Shown here: piece after piece, positions 1 to 10,393 of the stretch
Layout of the letters: each line of letters starts with the position of its first letter
How positions within the stretch are numbered: the first letter of the stretch is position 1
Assembly (NCBI RefSeq): GCF_026212465.1
Contig: NC_080049.1
Coordinates: 14,313,026 to 14,377,025 of the forward strand
Direction: 5' to 3'
DNA length: 64,000 nucleotides
Source: Amaranthus tricolor
Lineage: Eukaryota > Streptophyta > Magnoliopsida > Caryophyllales > Amaranthaceae
Program-made: the position numbers and the translations under genes
Notes under the pieces: model-generated
The model's input: only the letters and a program-made list of their open reading frames with translations
Told to the model about the DNA's origin: nothing
Databases searched by the model: none

Positions 1-3000
1 ATAATAGAAAGTAAGAATATGTAGTTCTACAAACATATAAATTTTGTTACTTAAGGGATTCAAGTAAAATTATGGGACTTAACTAAGTATGTTGCTCAAC
101 ATAATAAGTATACTCCAAATATGTTAAAATCATCACAAGTATTAGTCTAATAACTCTAACTAGGAAAATTTAAGTGCATGTTAGAAATCCAAAATTATTA
201 TTGATTTTTGGATGAATGCAATATGTTTAGTTGAAGAGTTGGAGTTGAAACTTGAAGGGTAAGGACCGAAGTTAGAACCACTTCTAAGAACGCGTAGGAG
301 CTTACGGAATAATTATATAAGCTTGGAGTCGAGGTATGTCACATGGGGTGATTTTTAAAGAATTTAAGAACAAGTTGGGAAAGTTTGTGTATAAACTTGT
401 TTTTTTTAAAAAAAAAATAAAATTCCCAAACAGAAGTTCTTAAATCTTGAAAAATGATGTCAAAATGGTAAATTTGAGTATGGAATAATTTATTACATGT
501 ATTATTATTGTGGGCATCATGCATGTTGATTTTTTTTTAAATTATTGTATGTTTGAAGGCATGTTTAACACTACTTTGTGAAGTTATTGTGATGGAAATG
601 ATTATATGAATTCGAAAATATTTGAAATTCATTTTAAAAGAAATTTTCAGTAGCTATATGTTAAGAAAATTTCTTGGATACTTTTTGTTGAGATTATTCG
701 TTAAATTGATATTTTAATGGATTTTAAGGTGTTAAATACTCTTATTATAAAACATGGTATTAGATGAACTCTTCATCATCAAAAATAGTTAATAAAAACA
801 TATTATAATGTCTCCAACAAGATTTGGCCAGAATATATTTAGTTTGAAATTTTTTATGATTTTTGAATAATCGTTAAATTGTTTAACGGTAAATTGTAAA
901 ATGGTAAAATATAAAATAATTGCCAAAAAAAGACATATAGACTTGGAAGTTTTATCACATATTCATATGGACAGTAGGTAAAATTGGTAAAAGTTTCGGA
1001 AGGTTTCGTTGACATTTAAGGACCTTAATAATTTTTACTCGGTTATTAATAATCGGTAAGTTTGAAAACGGTAAAATAAAAAATAAATACTAAATGACGT
1101 CTTTTGGACATGAAAATTTTATGAGACACTTATATAAAAAGTAGATACATGTTCAAAAATTTATATGAATTTTCGTGACCATATATAGACTTAAATAAGT
1201 TTTATTCGGTTTATCAGTAAAATAACAATATTAATTATTAAAAATACCCCACATGATTTTTAATGGTTATTTAAAATTTTATACCCCTTAAAATAGCTTC
1301 TGGAATATCATATAGTTTTTATAATATTTTATTCGAACTCAAATAATTTTAAACCTATTTTATTTTATTTATCGATAAAATGTCTATACAAAATAATAAA
1401 ACATCATACATGATTTTTATAAGTACAAATGACCTAATAAACATGTTATATGACTTCTGGAACTTTGGTATGATTTTATAAAATAAATTATTAATTATTT
1501 ACTAATTTATCAAATTAATAGAAAATGTTTATTTAATAAAAAGTGTAATATTGTTAATTAAATTTGGGTAAAAATAGACCTATATAAAAAAATTTATAAT
1601 TATATTAATAATCTACTGCCTCATAGTATAAATTAAGTTTAAATTAGATGGTTTATAAATTTTACGGATTTAAGACACTATTTAAATAACGGTAAATACC
1701 CAAATTGTCGAAAATAATTATAAGATCGTTATAAATTCGCATAACCAATTATAGTCTGATGGGACAACCTTAAATTCATTTTAAATAAGGTATTATAATG
1801 ACTTGATTAATTCGGGCCTTGTTGGAGAATTAAAATGTACTTTGTAAATCAATTATCGATTTTATTACCGGCAAAACTATCTCGTATTTAAGAAAATAGT
1901 GTTTTATGAAATCTTCTATCGTAATGATTTATAGACTTATGAATCATATTCTAGTTGTTTTGAATGAATTTCAAAACCCTTTTAAGTTATATTTACTTTG
2001 AGAAGGATTGAAATGAAACATTTTAGTGGTTTCCTTAAAAAAAATTGTATTGAACTTTAATTACTTTTTGTTACGATGCATTTCCATACATGCTAGTGAT
2101 GCCCCAATATAATACAAAGGTTATGTTTAATGATACGATTATGCTAAGCATGTTTTATCCATATGGGAAATATTATGATTTGATTTTGCTAAGTTGCAAA
2201 TAATATGTGCAAATAAAAGATGTTTATCATATGGAAAAAGTTAATATTTTTGACTTTCAAATGCTATTAAAATTACAAGATATATATTATGTACAAAAAA
2301 ATGTTTTAGCCTGCGGGTACATATGCCACAGCAAATGTTGTGTGCATGATTAAATGACTCACCAATGCTGAGCGCATATTGTTCACAATACCATTGTGTT
2401 ACATTTGCCGGACATGTCGCGGACGGTAGACCGACTACCAAACGAGTCACAGGATGACTCACAGAGTACCCATTGTAAACTTATGATATGAGTTTGAAAT
2501 TGATTTGGATCTATTGAGATCTTATGATTTATGATGAAAAATGAGAATTTGAAATTACTATAGAGCCATTGAACTGGATTTGAATCATCATATGATTTAT
2601 CAAATGAAAAAGCATATTTCAAAATGAATTTACTCAAAAAAAAAAGATTTTAATAACTTGTTTGACGGACACCAGTGTGTTTATACTCAGCCTTTTTGCT
2701 GATACTATGCTTTGTATGTTTTTCCAATGGTTTTGTTTTTGGAGTAAACCCCTATGGCACCTCGACGGAGAATGGATATGCGAGCGGAAGTTGAACCCGA
2801 GTTGGAGTATGACTCCCCTTTTGTTTAGATCTCTTTATTGTATTTGAGAGACTATTAGTTTAGATTTAGACTATTTTAAGGATGTAATTTGAACTTTGGA
2901 CTTATTTCGATTTGGTTGTAATTTTTCTATATTTTGGACAGTTAAGACTTCCGTTATATTGCTTTGGTTTGGTTCAAGTATTATACTTGAATATTGGTTT

Positions 3001-3102
3001 GACCTTTAAGTAACCCCTTAATTGTGTTGGCAAAAGTAAGCTTCCGCTTGATTAATACAAAATTCCATTTAGTGTTTGCCTTCAAAATTCGAGGCGGTTA
3101 CA
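1..3102 (+). mobile_element. Probable retrotransposon LTR, 3' end at 3102, left end outside the window
   Basis: A 3.1-kb AT-rich stretch with no credible coding sequence ends in GAGGCGGTTACA, the ...TTACA type of end seen at plant Ty3 LTRs. It carries GC-richer blocks near 2300-2480 and 2680-2830, like the transcribed part of chromovirus LTRs. No primer binding site for initiator-Met tRNA follows 3102, so it would be a 3' LTR or a solo LTR. The 5' TG end is not visible. The call rests on texture and on one terminus, so the family is not assigned. Confidence 0.4.
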
Positions 3103-3257
3103 TTGTTTCTGATCTGTTGATGGTCATATTGTTCTGTTTCTGATATAGGTAATGTTGTAAATGGTTAAAATCGAATTATGCTATTTTTCTTTCTTAATTT
3201 TGGAGAATTAACAAAGGACACTGATATATATTTTTATGGTGAAGTCCCTTTCTTTGA

Positions 3258-3578
3258 TTATTGTGCAGATTCTTGTTTCTTCAAATTGGTTGAAACTACT
3301 TTTTCAGAGATTTAGGGTTCCTTTCAGTTCGGAGATTAAGGTCAAATTTAGGGTTTTTTAAGTCATTTTTGTAACAAATTGGGTCTTTCTATTGCACTTA
3401 TTCTTGCTTCATCATGTTGGTTGAAACTACTTCTTCAGAGATTTAGGGTTCTTTTCAATTTGAAGTTTAAGGTCAGATTTAGGGTTTTTAAAGTCATTTT
3501 TGTAACGAATTGGGTCTTTATGTTGCACTTATTCTTGCTTCCTCATGTTGATTGAAACTACTTTTTTAGAGATTTAGG
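3258..3578. repeat. 131-bp direct tandem repeat, about 2.4 copies
   Basis: The segment TTGAAACTACTTYTTCAGAG recurs near 3290, 3421 and 3552, exactly 131 bp apart. It is followed each time by GATTTAGGGTT-type sequence and, in the first two copies, by GTCATTTTTGTAAC and GGGTCTTT. The copies differ at a few positions, so the duplication is not brand new. No coding potential is seen. Confidence 0.85.
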
Positions 3579-4180
3579 CAAAACTCAATTTCATAATTTT
3601 AATCCCCCAAAAGTTCAAATAAAACCAAAATAAAACTCAATCTCAACGCTACTATTAGTGTTCTTTTTGTCTGTTGTTCCCATCTTCTTACTTTTCTCTT
3701 CTCCCTACTTTTTCCCATCTTCTTGCTTCCCTCTTAATTGGTTCATCTTCAATTCCTCACTTCAAATGGAAATTATCGGTCCTCAATTTTATTTTTCTGC
3801 TGATTTGTGTTGATTTTCCTAGTGAATCTGCGAATTTTCCTAGTCAGTTAATTTACTTACAAGTACCATATACAATATATTGAAGAAAAAGAAATCTAAC
3901 AAGCTCATATAGACACCTAAAGAAGTGGAAAAAAAAATAAATGAAAGTGTTGATAGATGGAAAACAAAGATTTGTATTTTAACAGCGAAATTGGATGAAC
4001 GACTTGATAGAAAAGCAAAATTTACTTATAATAATGCTATTTGTTAAACAACTCAAGCATCTGTATTTTTCAAATTTACCGGATATATGACCATTCACAA
4101 TGATTCAACTAAGTCTAATTTAGCAAAAATAGACATTATTTTCAACTTGAACATGGTCATATACATAATACATCATACAT
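3579..4180. other. Non-coding stretch; pyrimidine-rich, leader-like block at 3650-3730
   Basis: No gene is supported here. The TTTTCTCTTCTCCC-type block at 3650-3730 resembles the 5' leader of a plant gene. It is followed by a short open frame (3674-3883) that shows no recognisable domain. The rest is AT-rich sequence leading into the tail of the U2AF-like fragment. Confidence 0.4.
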
Positions 4181-4650
4181 CTAAGCAGCAGTTCTTCTAA
4201 CAATTAAAGTTTTATCGTCCATTTTCAAGCCATTGAAGGCATCACAGGCAATATCAGTCACCGATGGATCCTGCACGTTTAAGACATAAAAAGAATAAGA
4301 AAATTATATGGCCAATGGCATAAGGACACATAACAAATGATTGGTAGCACCGCAAATGAAAATTATTGTCCAAAACTGAAATTCTACAGATGAATGAACT
4401 ATATACTTCGACTACAAGCCTGATAAACACAAAAACCATAGCCTTTAGAATTCCCTGTGTCTCTATCCTTCACAAGTTCAAATGCCTTCAATGGTATATG
4501 ATAAAACACATACCAAAAAATAGAAATCAGCAAGCAGTTGAAGATCTTAAGTAACGGATACAATCATCCAATAATACATACCCAAATTATTACAGCAGCT
4601 CTCCCATCTGCTCTTCATTAAAATAGTAAGGTATCCCAGCAACAGCACTG
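4181..4650 (-). pseudogene. U2AF large subunit (U2AF65-like) pseudogene, RRM2 exons
   Basis: Three consecutive exons of the splicing factor U2AF large subunit can be read on the minus strand. The first (about 4648-4582) reads GIPYYFNEEQMGELL and then two stop codons before FG. The second (about 4496-4420) contains LVKDRDTGNSKGYGFCVYQ, the RNP1-containing part of RRM2. The third (4270-4181) contains DPSVTDIACDAFNGLKM and ends VRRTAA-stop. In the intact protein these follow each other in RRM2, which binds the polypyrimidine tract of introns. The exon 1 donor GTATGT and the exon 3 acceptor TGCAG survive, while the exon 2 donor has become GC. The in-frame stops make it a pseudogene fragment. RRM1, the RS domain and the C-terminal UHM domain were not found, and an AGPase fragment lies directly upstream instead. 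Confidence 0.85.
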
Positions 4651-4883
4651 ACACACATTTCAAAATCAATAGGATTAGGAAAGAAAAACAATGCTAAATG
4701 AAGCCAACTTTCCTAAAGGTTGGTCCAAAAATTAAGGATGTATAAACAAAAAAAATTATTAAATGTACAGGACAAACTCCTTACTCGTGAATTCTTTGAT
4801 AAGCACTTGCCTTTTTTCGTAATCTAGCATACGTGATTTAGGTTCACACAACCATTTAAAGAATCTGAAGACGACAATCCTAC

Positions 4884-5276
4884 CTCAAACATCCATATAA
4901 ATTGCTTGATAGCATCAGTCGTTCCTTGGAACCAGTTCTTTCTGGTTTCTCCTTGTGTTTGTGTAGCTGCCAAAACCTATTAACCAAAGATCATAGGACA
5001 TTATACCCAATATGATCAAAATCGACATATTTTATATATCTGTTGATGTTTTCATATGATTCGATAATGCAAAGCCTCATTCCGTACACTGCATCAGAAC
5101 TTTACCTTGACAAGTCCATCTCCAAAGTTGATACCATTCTCTTGTTAAGTACGGTACATGTGACGATTAAGAGAAGCAGAATTGAATTGAGTTAATATGA
5201 ATATCTTGCTTATACCATTGTTGATTTAGTTACTCATATGAATAGCAATAGGCCAGTAGCATGCTCCAACAGGAAC
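4884..5276 (-). pseudogene. ADP-glucose pyrophosphorylase large-subunit pseudogene, two exons
   Basis: Two adjacent exons of the large (regulatory) subunit of glucose-1-phosphate adenylyltransferase, the committing enzyme of plastid starch synthesis, are read on the minus strand. Exon 5276-5106 (57 codons) begins VPVGACYWPI and contains ILTQFNSASLNRH and NGINFGDG. Exon 4976-4884 (31 codons) reads [10 protein letters not shown], then [18 protein letters not shown]. The TQTxGE motif fits the large rather than the small subunit. Intron borders (AG before and GTAAAG or GTAGG after the exons) are preserved, so this is a genomic copy, not a retroposed cDNA. Two stop codons in the longer exon kill it. 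The N-terminal glycine-rich start and the whole C-terminal beta-helix half were not found. Confidence 0.88.
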
Positions 5277-6600
5277 CTGTATCATTAAGCACTCAATTAA
5301 ATACATACTTCATACTAAACAGATTATATGCAGTAATGTAAGAGAACTCAATTTATTAGCATCAAGCGAACAAATTACATTTCTTTACAAAGCAACAGTG
5401 ACAATGCCAACAATACTGTAGTTCCCATTTCAGAAATCCTATATGCATTAACATTACAAATTTGTAATGACAACCTTAAATAGAAATTATTATTGCAAAT
5501 TTGCCATCTTATAATGCGTACAAGTGAAAGTTTCTAAACCAACCAAAGAGATATTCAGATTCATTATGAGTTTACGACTTACAATTTTGAGCAATAAGAC
5601 CCTTCTCATGGACTACATCCCCTGGAAAACAAAAAAGTTCAGAAACACAGATTCAGCAGCCATACTATGGTGTAAACATGAGCAAACATGCCATCTTTCA
5701 GTACCCCAATTCTGCAACCTCCGATGCTTGAGTGTTATCCACTTTGAAACAGGTGCTTGATAGACCTATGAAGACAGCACAGAGGTGGAAAAAGTTAGCG
5801 TTTTGCTTTAGGTGAAGCAATACAACAAAAGTCAGTAGGCGGAGACACTACATGACTACACTAAAAGACAAGTATGGCTTCGAAGCAAAGTCTTTGTAGT
5901 TCCTACCTGCAACATCTGTTGCGTTGCAGCAGGTGTTTCACTGCAATATAAGACTAAGCTCCATTAAAATCATTAGCCAATCAGCAACCAATAAGTACAT
6001 CCGTAACATGGCGCAAGCTATAATTATAATTGTTTCATTACCCTAATAACATAATGGCTATAACCTAAACGGTATTTGGAGAATAAGATGTATGCAACTA
6101 TACACTTGTTAATGATTTTAACACTGTTTTTGATTAATTATAACAAACGCCATCATAACTTCACGTTATATGAAAATAAAGTAACCAGAAACAAAAATAA
6201 CTTCTTGAATCAGAGGACATGAGTGACATACTTCCCCCATAGCTCATGAATGATCTGAGCAACTGATTTAGCAACAATTTCCTTCTTAGGCTTTAAAACA
6301 ATACCAAAATCTTCAAAATTTGACCTCAGCTGTACTCCCCCTCAAGGGCAGGCAATGCAGCTTCACACTTATTTACAGGCAGATACCTAAAAGACAATGC
6401 ATGGTTATGAATTAACAACCAGTGAAAACATTAGTGTGTAATCAATAGTTGCAAGTAAAAAAAATTAGGGATTTACTTTTCGGGTTAATTTCTTCCACTG
6501 CCTGAGCCATTTCTTTCTCACGCTCTCGAATAAATTCCTTGATTCTGACTCTGTGTTTGTTTGCCCAATTCCTCTCCCGAATGTGACCGGAAAGATCCTC
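5277..6600 (-). other. Coding-like minus-strand fragments, gene not recognised
   Basis: Several short pieces look like exons but I cannot name them. One at 6600-6471 (minus) contains IKEFIREREKEMAQAVEEIN and is followed by a GT donor. One near 6330-6235 contains NFEDFGIVLKPKKEIVAKSV and AQIIHELWGK. A 34-bp piece at 5940-5907 has a TTGCAG acceptor, reads ETPAATQQMLQ in one frame and is followed by a GTAGG donor. One near 5630-5575 contains DVVHEKGLIAQN. Their common strand and ordered spacing suggest exons of one further gene upstream of the AGPase fragment. No catalytic motif is visible and no function is proposed. Confidence 0.4.
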
Positions 6601-6759
6601 GCCAAGGTTATTGAGTACTATAAGAAGCATGTTAAGGCTGCTGCTTCCAAATCCTCTGCTGAAGATCGATCTTCGAAGAGTGATACTAAGAAGTATTTGT
6701 TACAACAATTAGCATATCTGCAAATGCAAATGGATTCTCTACAACATAGCAACAGCTAG
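6553..6759 (+). pseudogene. SKP1-like (SCF ubiquitin ligase adaptor) fragment
   Basis: On the plus strand, opposite in direction to its neighbours, about 40 codons match the N-terminal half of plant SKP1 proteins: PIPLPNVTGKILAKVIEYYK followed by KHVKAAASKSS. In intact SKP1 this segment joins the BTB/POZ fold to the helices that contact the F-box protein. Here it switches after KSDTKK into an unrelated tail rich in Gln and Leu (LLQQLAYLQMQM) and stops at 6759. The start and the C-terminal F-box-binding helices are missing. It is a truncated or chimeric gene piece, probably non-functional. Confidence 0.75.
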
Positions 6760-7311
6760 CTTGATACATAATCAACATATCTATAAATAGTAATACATAA
6801 ATCACAAGCATATCGAGTTCTAGGCAACACACGAACGTTTTGCAATATGTAACAACGTACTACTTTGCTGATAGGGAAATAAATGGAGACAAGACATTTC
6901 TGCAGTAAGGCAGCAATTAAATTAGAGATTTCTATTCAATACTCAATAGTTCCAATCTTGAATAGCTCAGGTAATGCTAAAACTACACGAAAGAAATCCT
7001 CGTATAAAATCTGAAAAAATTTAACAAAGTCGGTATAATCATATTAAAACCTTTAATATACAATTACAACTAAGTCGGTATAATGTTGAATAGCTAGCTG
7101 TTTGATGTACCTTGGTTTTTGAAGGTTTTTGTTTATTGTAATCCATAGCTGAAATCTTTATGGTTTCATAAACTGGTTCATGGTAGTTTTCTATAGCACG
7201 ATAAGTTGGTTGGCTACCTGTTCTAAGGCCTCAGTTTAATTGCGGATTTGCAGTTCTGCTAAAGTGTTGGAAGTTTGTAACGTGTTACTTTAACCTGTTT
7301 ACTACAGAAAA
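6760..7311. other. AT-rich spacer, nothing recognised
   Basis: No supported coding or structural feature lies between the SKP1-like piece and the next coding-like fragment. Short T-rich tracts near 7110-7170 resemble intron sequence. Confidence 0.5.
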
Positions 7312-7536
7312 TTAAGCAGACCAGTACATATATTGGTTACTTGTGCTCACTTTTATGCCATTGTGCTTTCCTTTTACGTAAGTCTGATAAGTGAAGTGCC
7401 ACAGGATTGATTCACTTATGGTGCTGCCCTCTTTATGTGGCTCACAAGATGCATATAAGATTTTGTCCTTGTTCCCATCTGTATAGTCAGCACTTAAGGT
7501 GATATCCCAACCACTTTCTTTACTTCTCATCTGCAC
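7312..7536 (-). other. Coding-like open fragment, unrecognised
   Basis: A 74-codon open stretch on the minus strand has protein-like composition, with segments such as SGWDITLSADYTDGNKDKIL and ESILWHFTYQTYVKGKHNGI. It lies between recognised gene fragments on the same strand, so it is probably another exon of a captured or decayed gene. I do not recognise the family. There is no signal peptide and no obvious motif. It could be a chance open frame, but the lack of low complexity argues mildly against that. Confidence 0.35.
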
Positions 7537-7730
7537 ATTTCTTATCTTTTTATATCATCCACAAACTAATCCTTTAACATTTGTGCCAATCCTTTGAATA
7601 GCAAACTCAGAAAGGCAAAGGAGTAATGTATAATCGTTATAATAAAAGAAGGTTGAGAAGGTCAATTCCTCTAATCATGGCAACCAAACATCTGAATACC
7701 TTTTAAGAGAAACTACACATTAAAAATTAC

Positions 7731-8216
7731 CTGTAAGGATCACATCTCCTTCAAGAAGAGTGATAAAGGAGCTTATATGGCTGATGAGATATGGGATTGA
7801 GAACATCATATCTTTTGTTGATCCCTTCTGCTTTGTTTCTCTAATTTACCTGTCATGCAAAGTGGTTTAGATTTTTATTACATTATCATAACTATAACAA
7901 AATAGGATTTTAAACAGACCTTCAGCCACAGACCTTCAGCCACAGATCCAAGTTGTGAGGATCAGATTAGGGAATCGTAAATTCGTTAAACTTTTTCCAT
8001 ACAATCCAAGATGTTCTGTATTAGACAATTCTGCGTATCAAGTAGCTAAGTGCTGACTATCTAAGAATTAGAAAACTTTTTTCGTATATTTTGTGCCTTA
8101 ACTAAGAGCTGTCAGGGCTAGTAGAAGAAATACAAGTTAAGGGCAAGCATGCGCATTTCACCTTAATTGATGCTTGGAGTTCCCTTGCTGTCATATCAAT
8201 TCCCAAAGCATAACCT
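7731..8216 (-). pseudogene. FAHD1/acylpyruvase-like pseudogene (fumarylacetoacetate hydrolase family)
   Basis: Three exon pieces on the minus strand match the mitochondrial acylpyruvase/oxaloacetate decarboxylase FAHD1. About 8216-8160 reads GYALGIDMTARELQASIK. About 7965-7925 reads PHNLDLWLKV. About 7853-7731 reads QKGSTKDMMF, then IPYLISHISSFITLLEGDVI and LTG at a GT donor (GTAATT). These are in the correct order for the family fold, including the LLEGDVILTG strand near the active site. The middle piece is damaged by a 14-bp tandem duplication (two copies of CCTTCAGCCACAGA at 7919-7946) and a stop. The start and the final exon were not found, so this is a non-functional fragment. Confidence 0.85.
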
Positions 8217-8589
8217 GGAAATCAACACTACTGTATTAAATTTACTTCAAAAACAAGAACGAGCATTGTGCTAGGTATCATACTATAAAGAAGAGCTCAG
8301 GGGAAAGCAGAAAAATTTGTTGAACAGATCAAGTATACTTGTATAATATAGAAATCCTGAAGTAAAATCCTCACCAAACATAATTGATAAATTCTATGCA
8401 TTCTTGAACCATTAGTTAAAAGCAGGGTAGAGAATATTATCCTAATCCATAATCTGACTCTATCAGTAGATTTAATGTGGTTGGAGAGAATCATGATTTC
8501 ATTTGAGTAAAAGTCAGGAAAGCACCTAGAGCTAGAGGAACATACAAATATGATTTCACAATATTGCACATAATCAAGGTAAAGGTTGA

Positions 8590-8840
8590 GATTTTTAGGT
8601 TGGTCCAGTGGTTGGTTTTCCCTTCCACCATAACGGCATGGGTATTATTCCCACCTCCACTTACAGCAACATCAAATCCCTTTCCCCTCTTTCGCGTAGA
8701 GGATAATCCTTACCTCGAAATAAAAACAAGGTGGAGGTCAAGCCTATTGATTATTCTACCACCTTCAAAAACATACAGTAATACAGATCTAAGTCCTCAT
8801 GGAGACATTGAATTGGAGAATGAGGGTAAAATCTAAAACC
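8590..8840 (+). repeat. Possible tRNA-derived SINE
   Basis: At 8598-8665 the sequence has the pol III layout of plant SINE heads. There is an A-box-like GGTCCAGTGG, and about 35 bp later CATGGGTATTATTCCCACC, a degraded form of the B-box context GGGTTCGATTCCCACC. The body runs to about 8840 and has no clear poly-A tail or target duplication, so the ends are uncertain. It could instead be a decayed tRNA-like relic. Confidence 0.35.
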
Positions 8841-10039
8841 CTGGAAACTTCAAGCCTCAATCTTACCTTGCCCCATAAATGAAAATAATTTTTTCTAAAT
8901 GATAATCACTCAACATTATGTCAAACATAAATGTATCCCACAACAATGTCAAAGTCTCAAACTGCATATCATGGGACAGCCCTGGAAAGGCACTAATTAT
9001 ATATTAGATATCTGAATTTCCTTTAGCCATGATCAAACATTAAGCTAAGAAGTATTGACAAGAATGGCTATTCATCAATTATAGGCAAGGGTCTAATCAT
9101 CTCGTGAACACAATGGGAAAAGGATCCATTTCATCAACTTTTTATAGTATTTGTATTGTACAGATTTCACTATTTACAGATATGGAAGGGTGCATCTTTG
9201 ATTATTCTTAGTGTTTTGTGTTTTGATGTTGCACATGTCTGAAATATATTTAAAGCTTATGTGCTTAAGTTAAAGGAGTATTTAATGTCCATATATTAGT
9301 CTTTTTCAATTCATTTTTGGTACTATGACAACTTTATTCTCGTTCTTTTGGTCTTTTTGATTCAAACTTTCAGTATATAAGCAGTTTCATATACACCACG
9401 CAGCTTCTCAATTACTTGAGCATCCAAATATGCATCGCAAACGAAACACCAAATCGACAAGTCACTTCCCCACCAAAACAAAAGCAAAATCATCAGAAAG
9501 ATTGTTCAAGTATTACCAATTTTGAATAATAACAGACCATTTGGTTAACAATATTAAATAGTGGTAATGAAAATAAGTTTTACTTTTCATTTTCCTAAAA
9601 AGTGACATCATTCTTATGGTAACGATGCTCCTACACTCAAACATGCATTCTTCGTAATTTTCCATTACCAATTAATACCAACCTTTCAAGTGATAATGGA
9701 TGAGGATTGAGAATAAATTTTGTGAAAACAACGAACAATTAGAGTAGGACAAACATGATCATAATTCTTGTCAACTAGTTTTTCGAACTAAATTCCATTA
9801 AATTTTCATTACCAGTCTCACCATCTAATAATATCAAAAACCAAGTTTGCATTAAGAAGTAATGGGATAAGTCCCTCCAAGAACCCATATTATGAGACTT
9901 GCTATCTTTATCTTCATAAGAGAGAATGAACTAAATGATTATTCAAGCAAAAGTGGACTTGGATGCACAAAATTTCAAATGCATAACTTGATGCTTGAAG
10001 GAAACTAAAAACGTTAAAGATGTACCTGTAGCTAAGTGC
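8841..10039. other. AT-rich region without recognised genes
   Basis: About 1.2 kb without a supportable gene. I see only AT-rich, intron-like or intergenic sequence, with no long inverted repeats and no tandem arrays. Confidence 0.5.
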
Positions 10040-10096
10040 TAAACAGTGGCCTTTTTGCTGATAATGCTCAAGCATGTGCTTATTTCTGTGTAGACA

Positions 10097-10393
10097 TTGA
10101 CAATTGGTACAATTGAGGAGCAAAGAATGTGGAGTTACCAAGTAAAAAAGCTAGTTTATTTATGCTCATTCATACTTGTGGACTATGATAGTTACTCTTT
10201 AGGGTGTCCTGAGGTTGTTGCAGTCACTGCATTATTGATGCGTTTGGTTATCACCTTTGCTGACTCAAGGAGCTGGAAGTGCATATCTGATGAAAAACGC
10301 GAGGATGCAGATAGAACAGTGAAGGATTTGATTAGAAAAATTAAAAATTTCATGCTGTCAAAGGTTCCAACTTCCAACCAAGATAAATTATAA
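10097..10393 (+). other. Coding-like fragment, unrecognised (98 codons)
   Basis: An open stretch on the plus strand has good protein texture, for example LGCPEVVAVTALLMRLVITF, followed by DSRSWKCISDEKREDADRTV and then KDLIRKIKNF. It looks like a helical exon-derived segment and not a random frame, but I cannot assign it. It lies in the same island as the U2AF, AGPase and FAHD1 fragments and runs in the opposite direction to most of them. Confidence 0.35.

Noticed and set aside
339..524. Small Phe/Lys-rich frame at the left edge
   Set aside because: AT-rich chance frame inside a probable LTR.
3674..3883. A 69-codon frame after the pyrimidine-rich tract as a signal-peptide protein
   Set aside because: Its hydrophobicity follows from T-richness. 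No continuation exon or family resemblance was found.
4181..5276. A functional U2AF-AGPase gene
   Set aside because: In-frame stops occur in both parts, most exons are missing, and the two proteins have nothing to do with each other.
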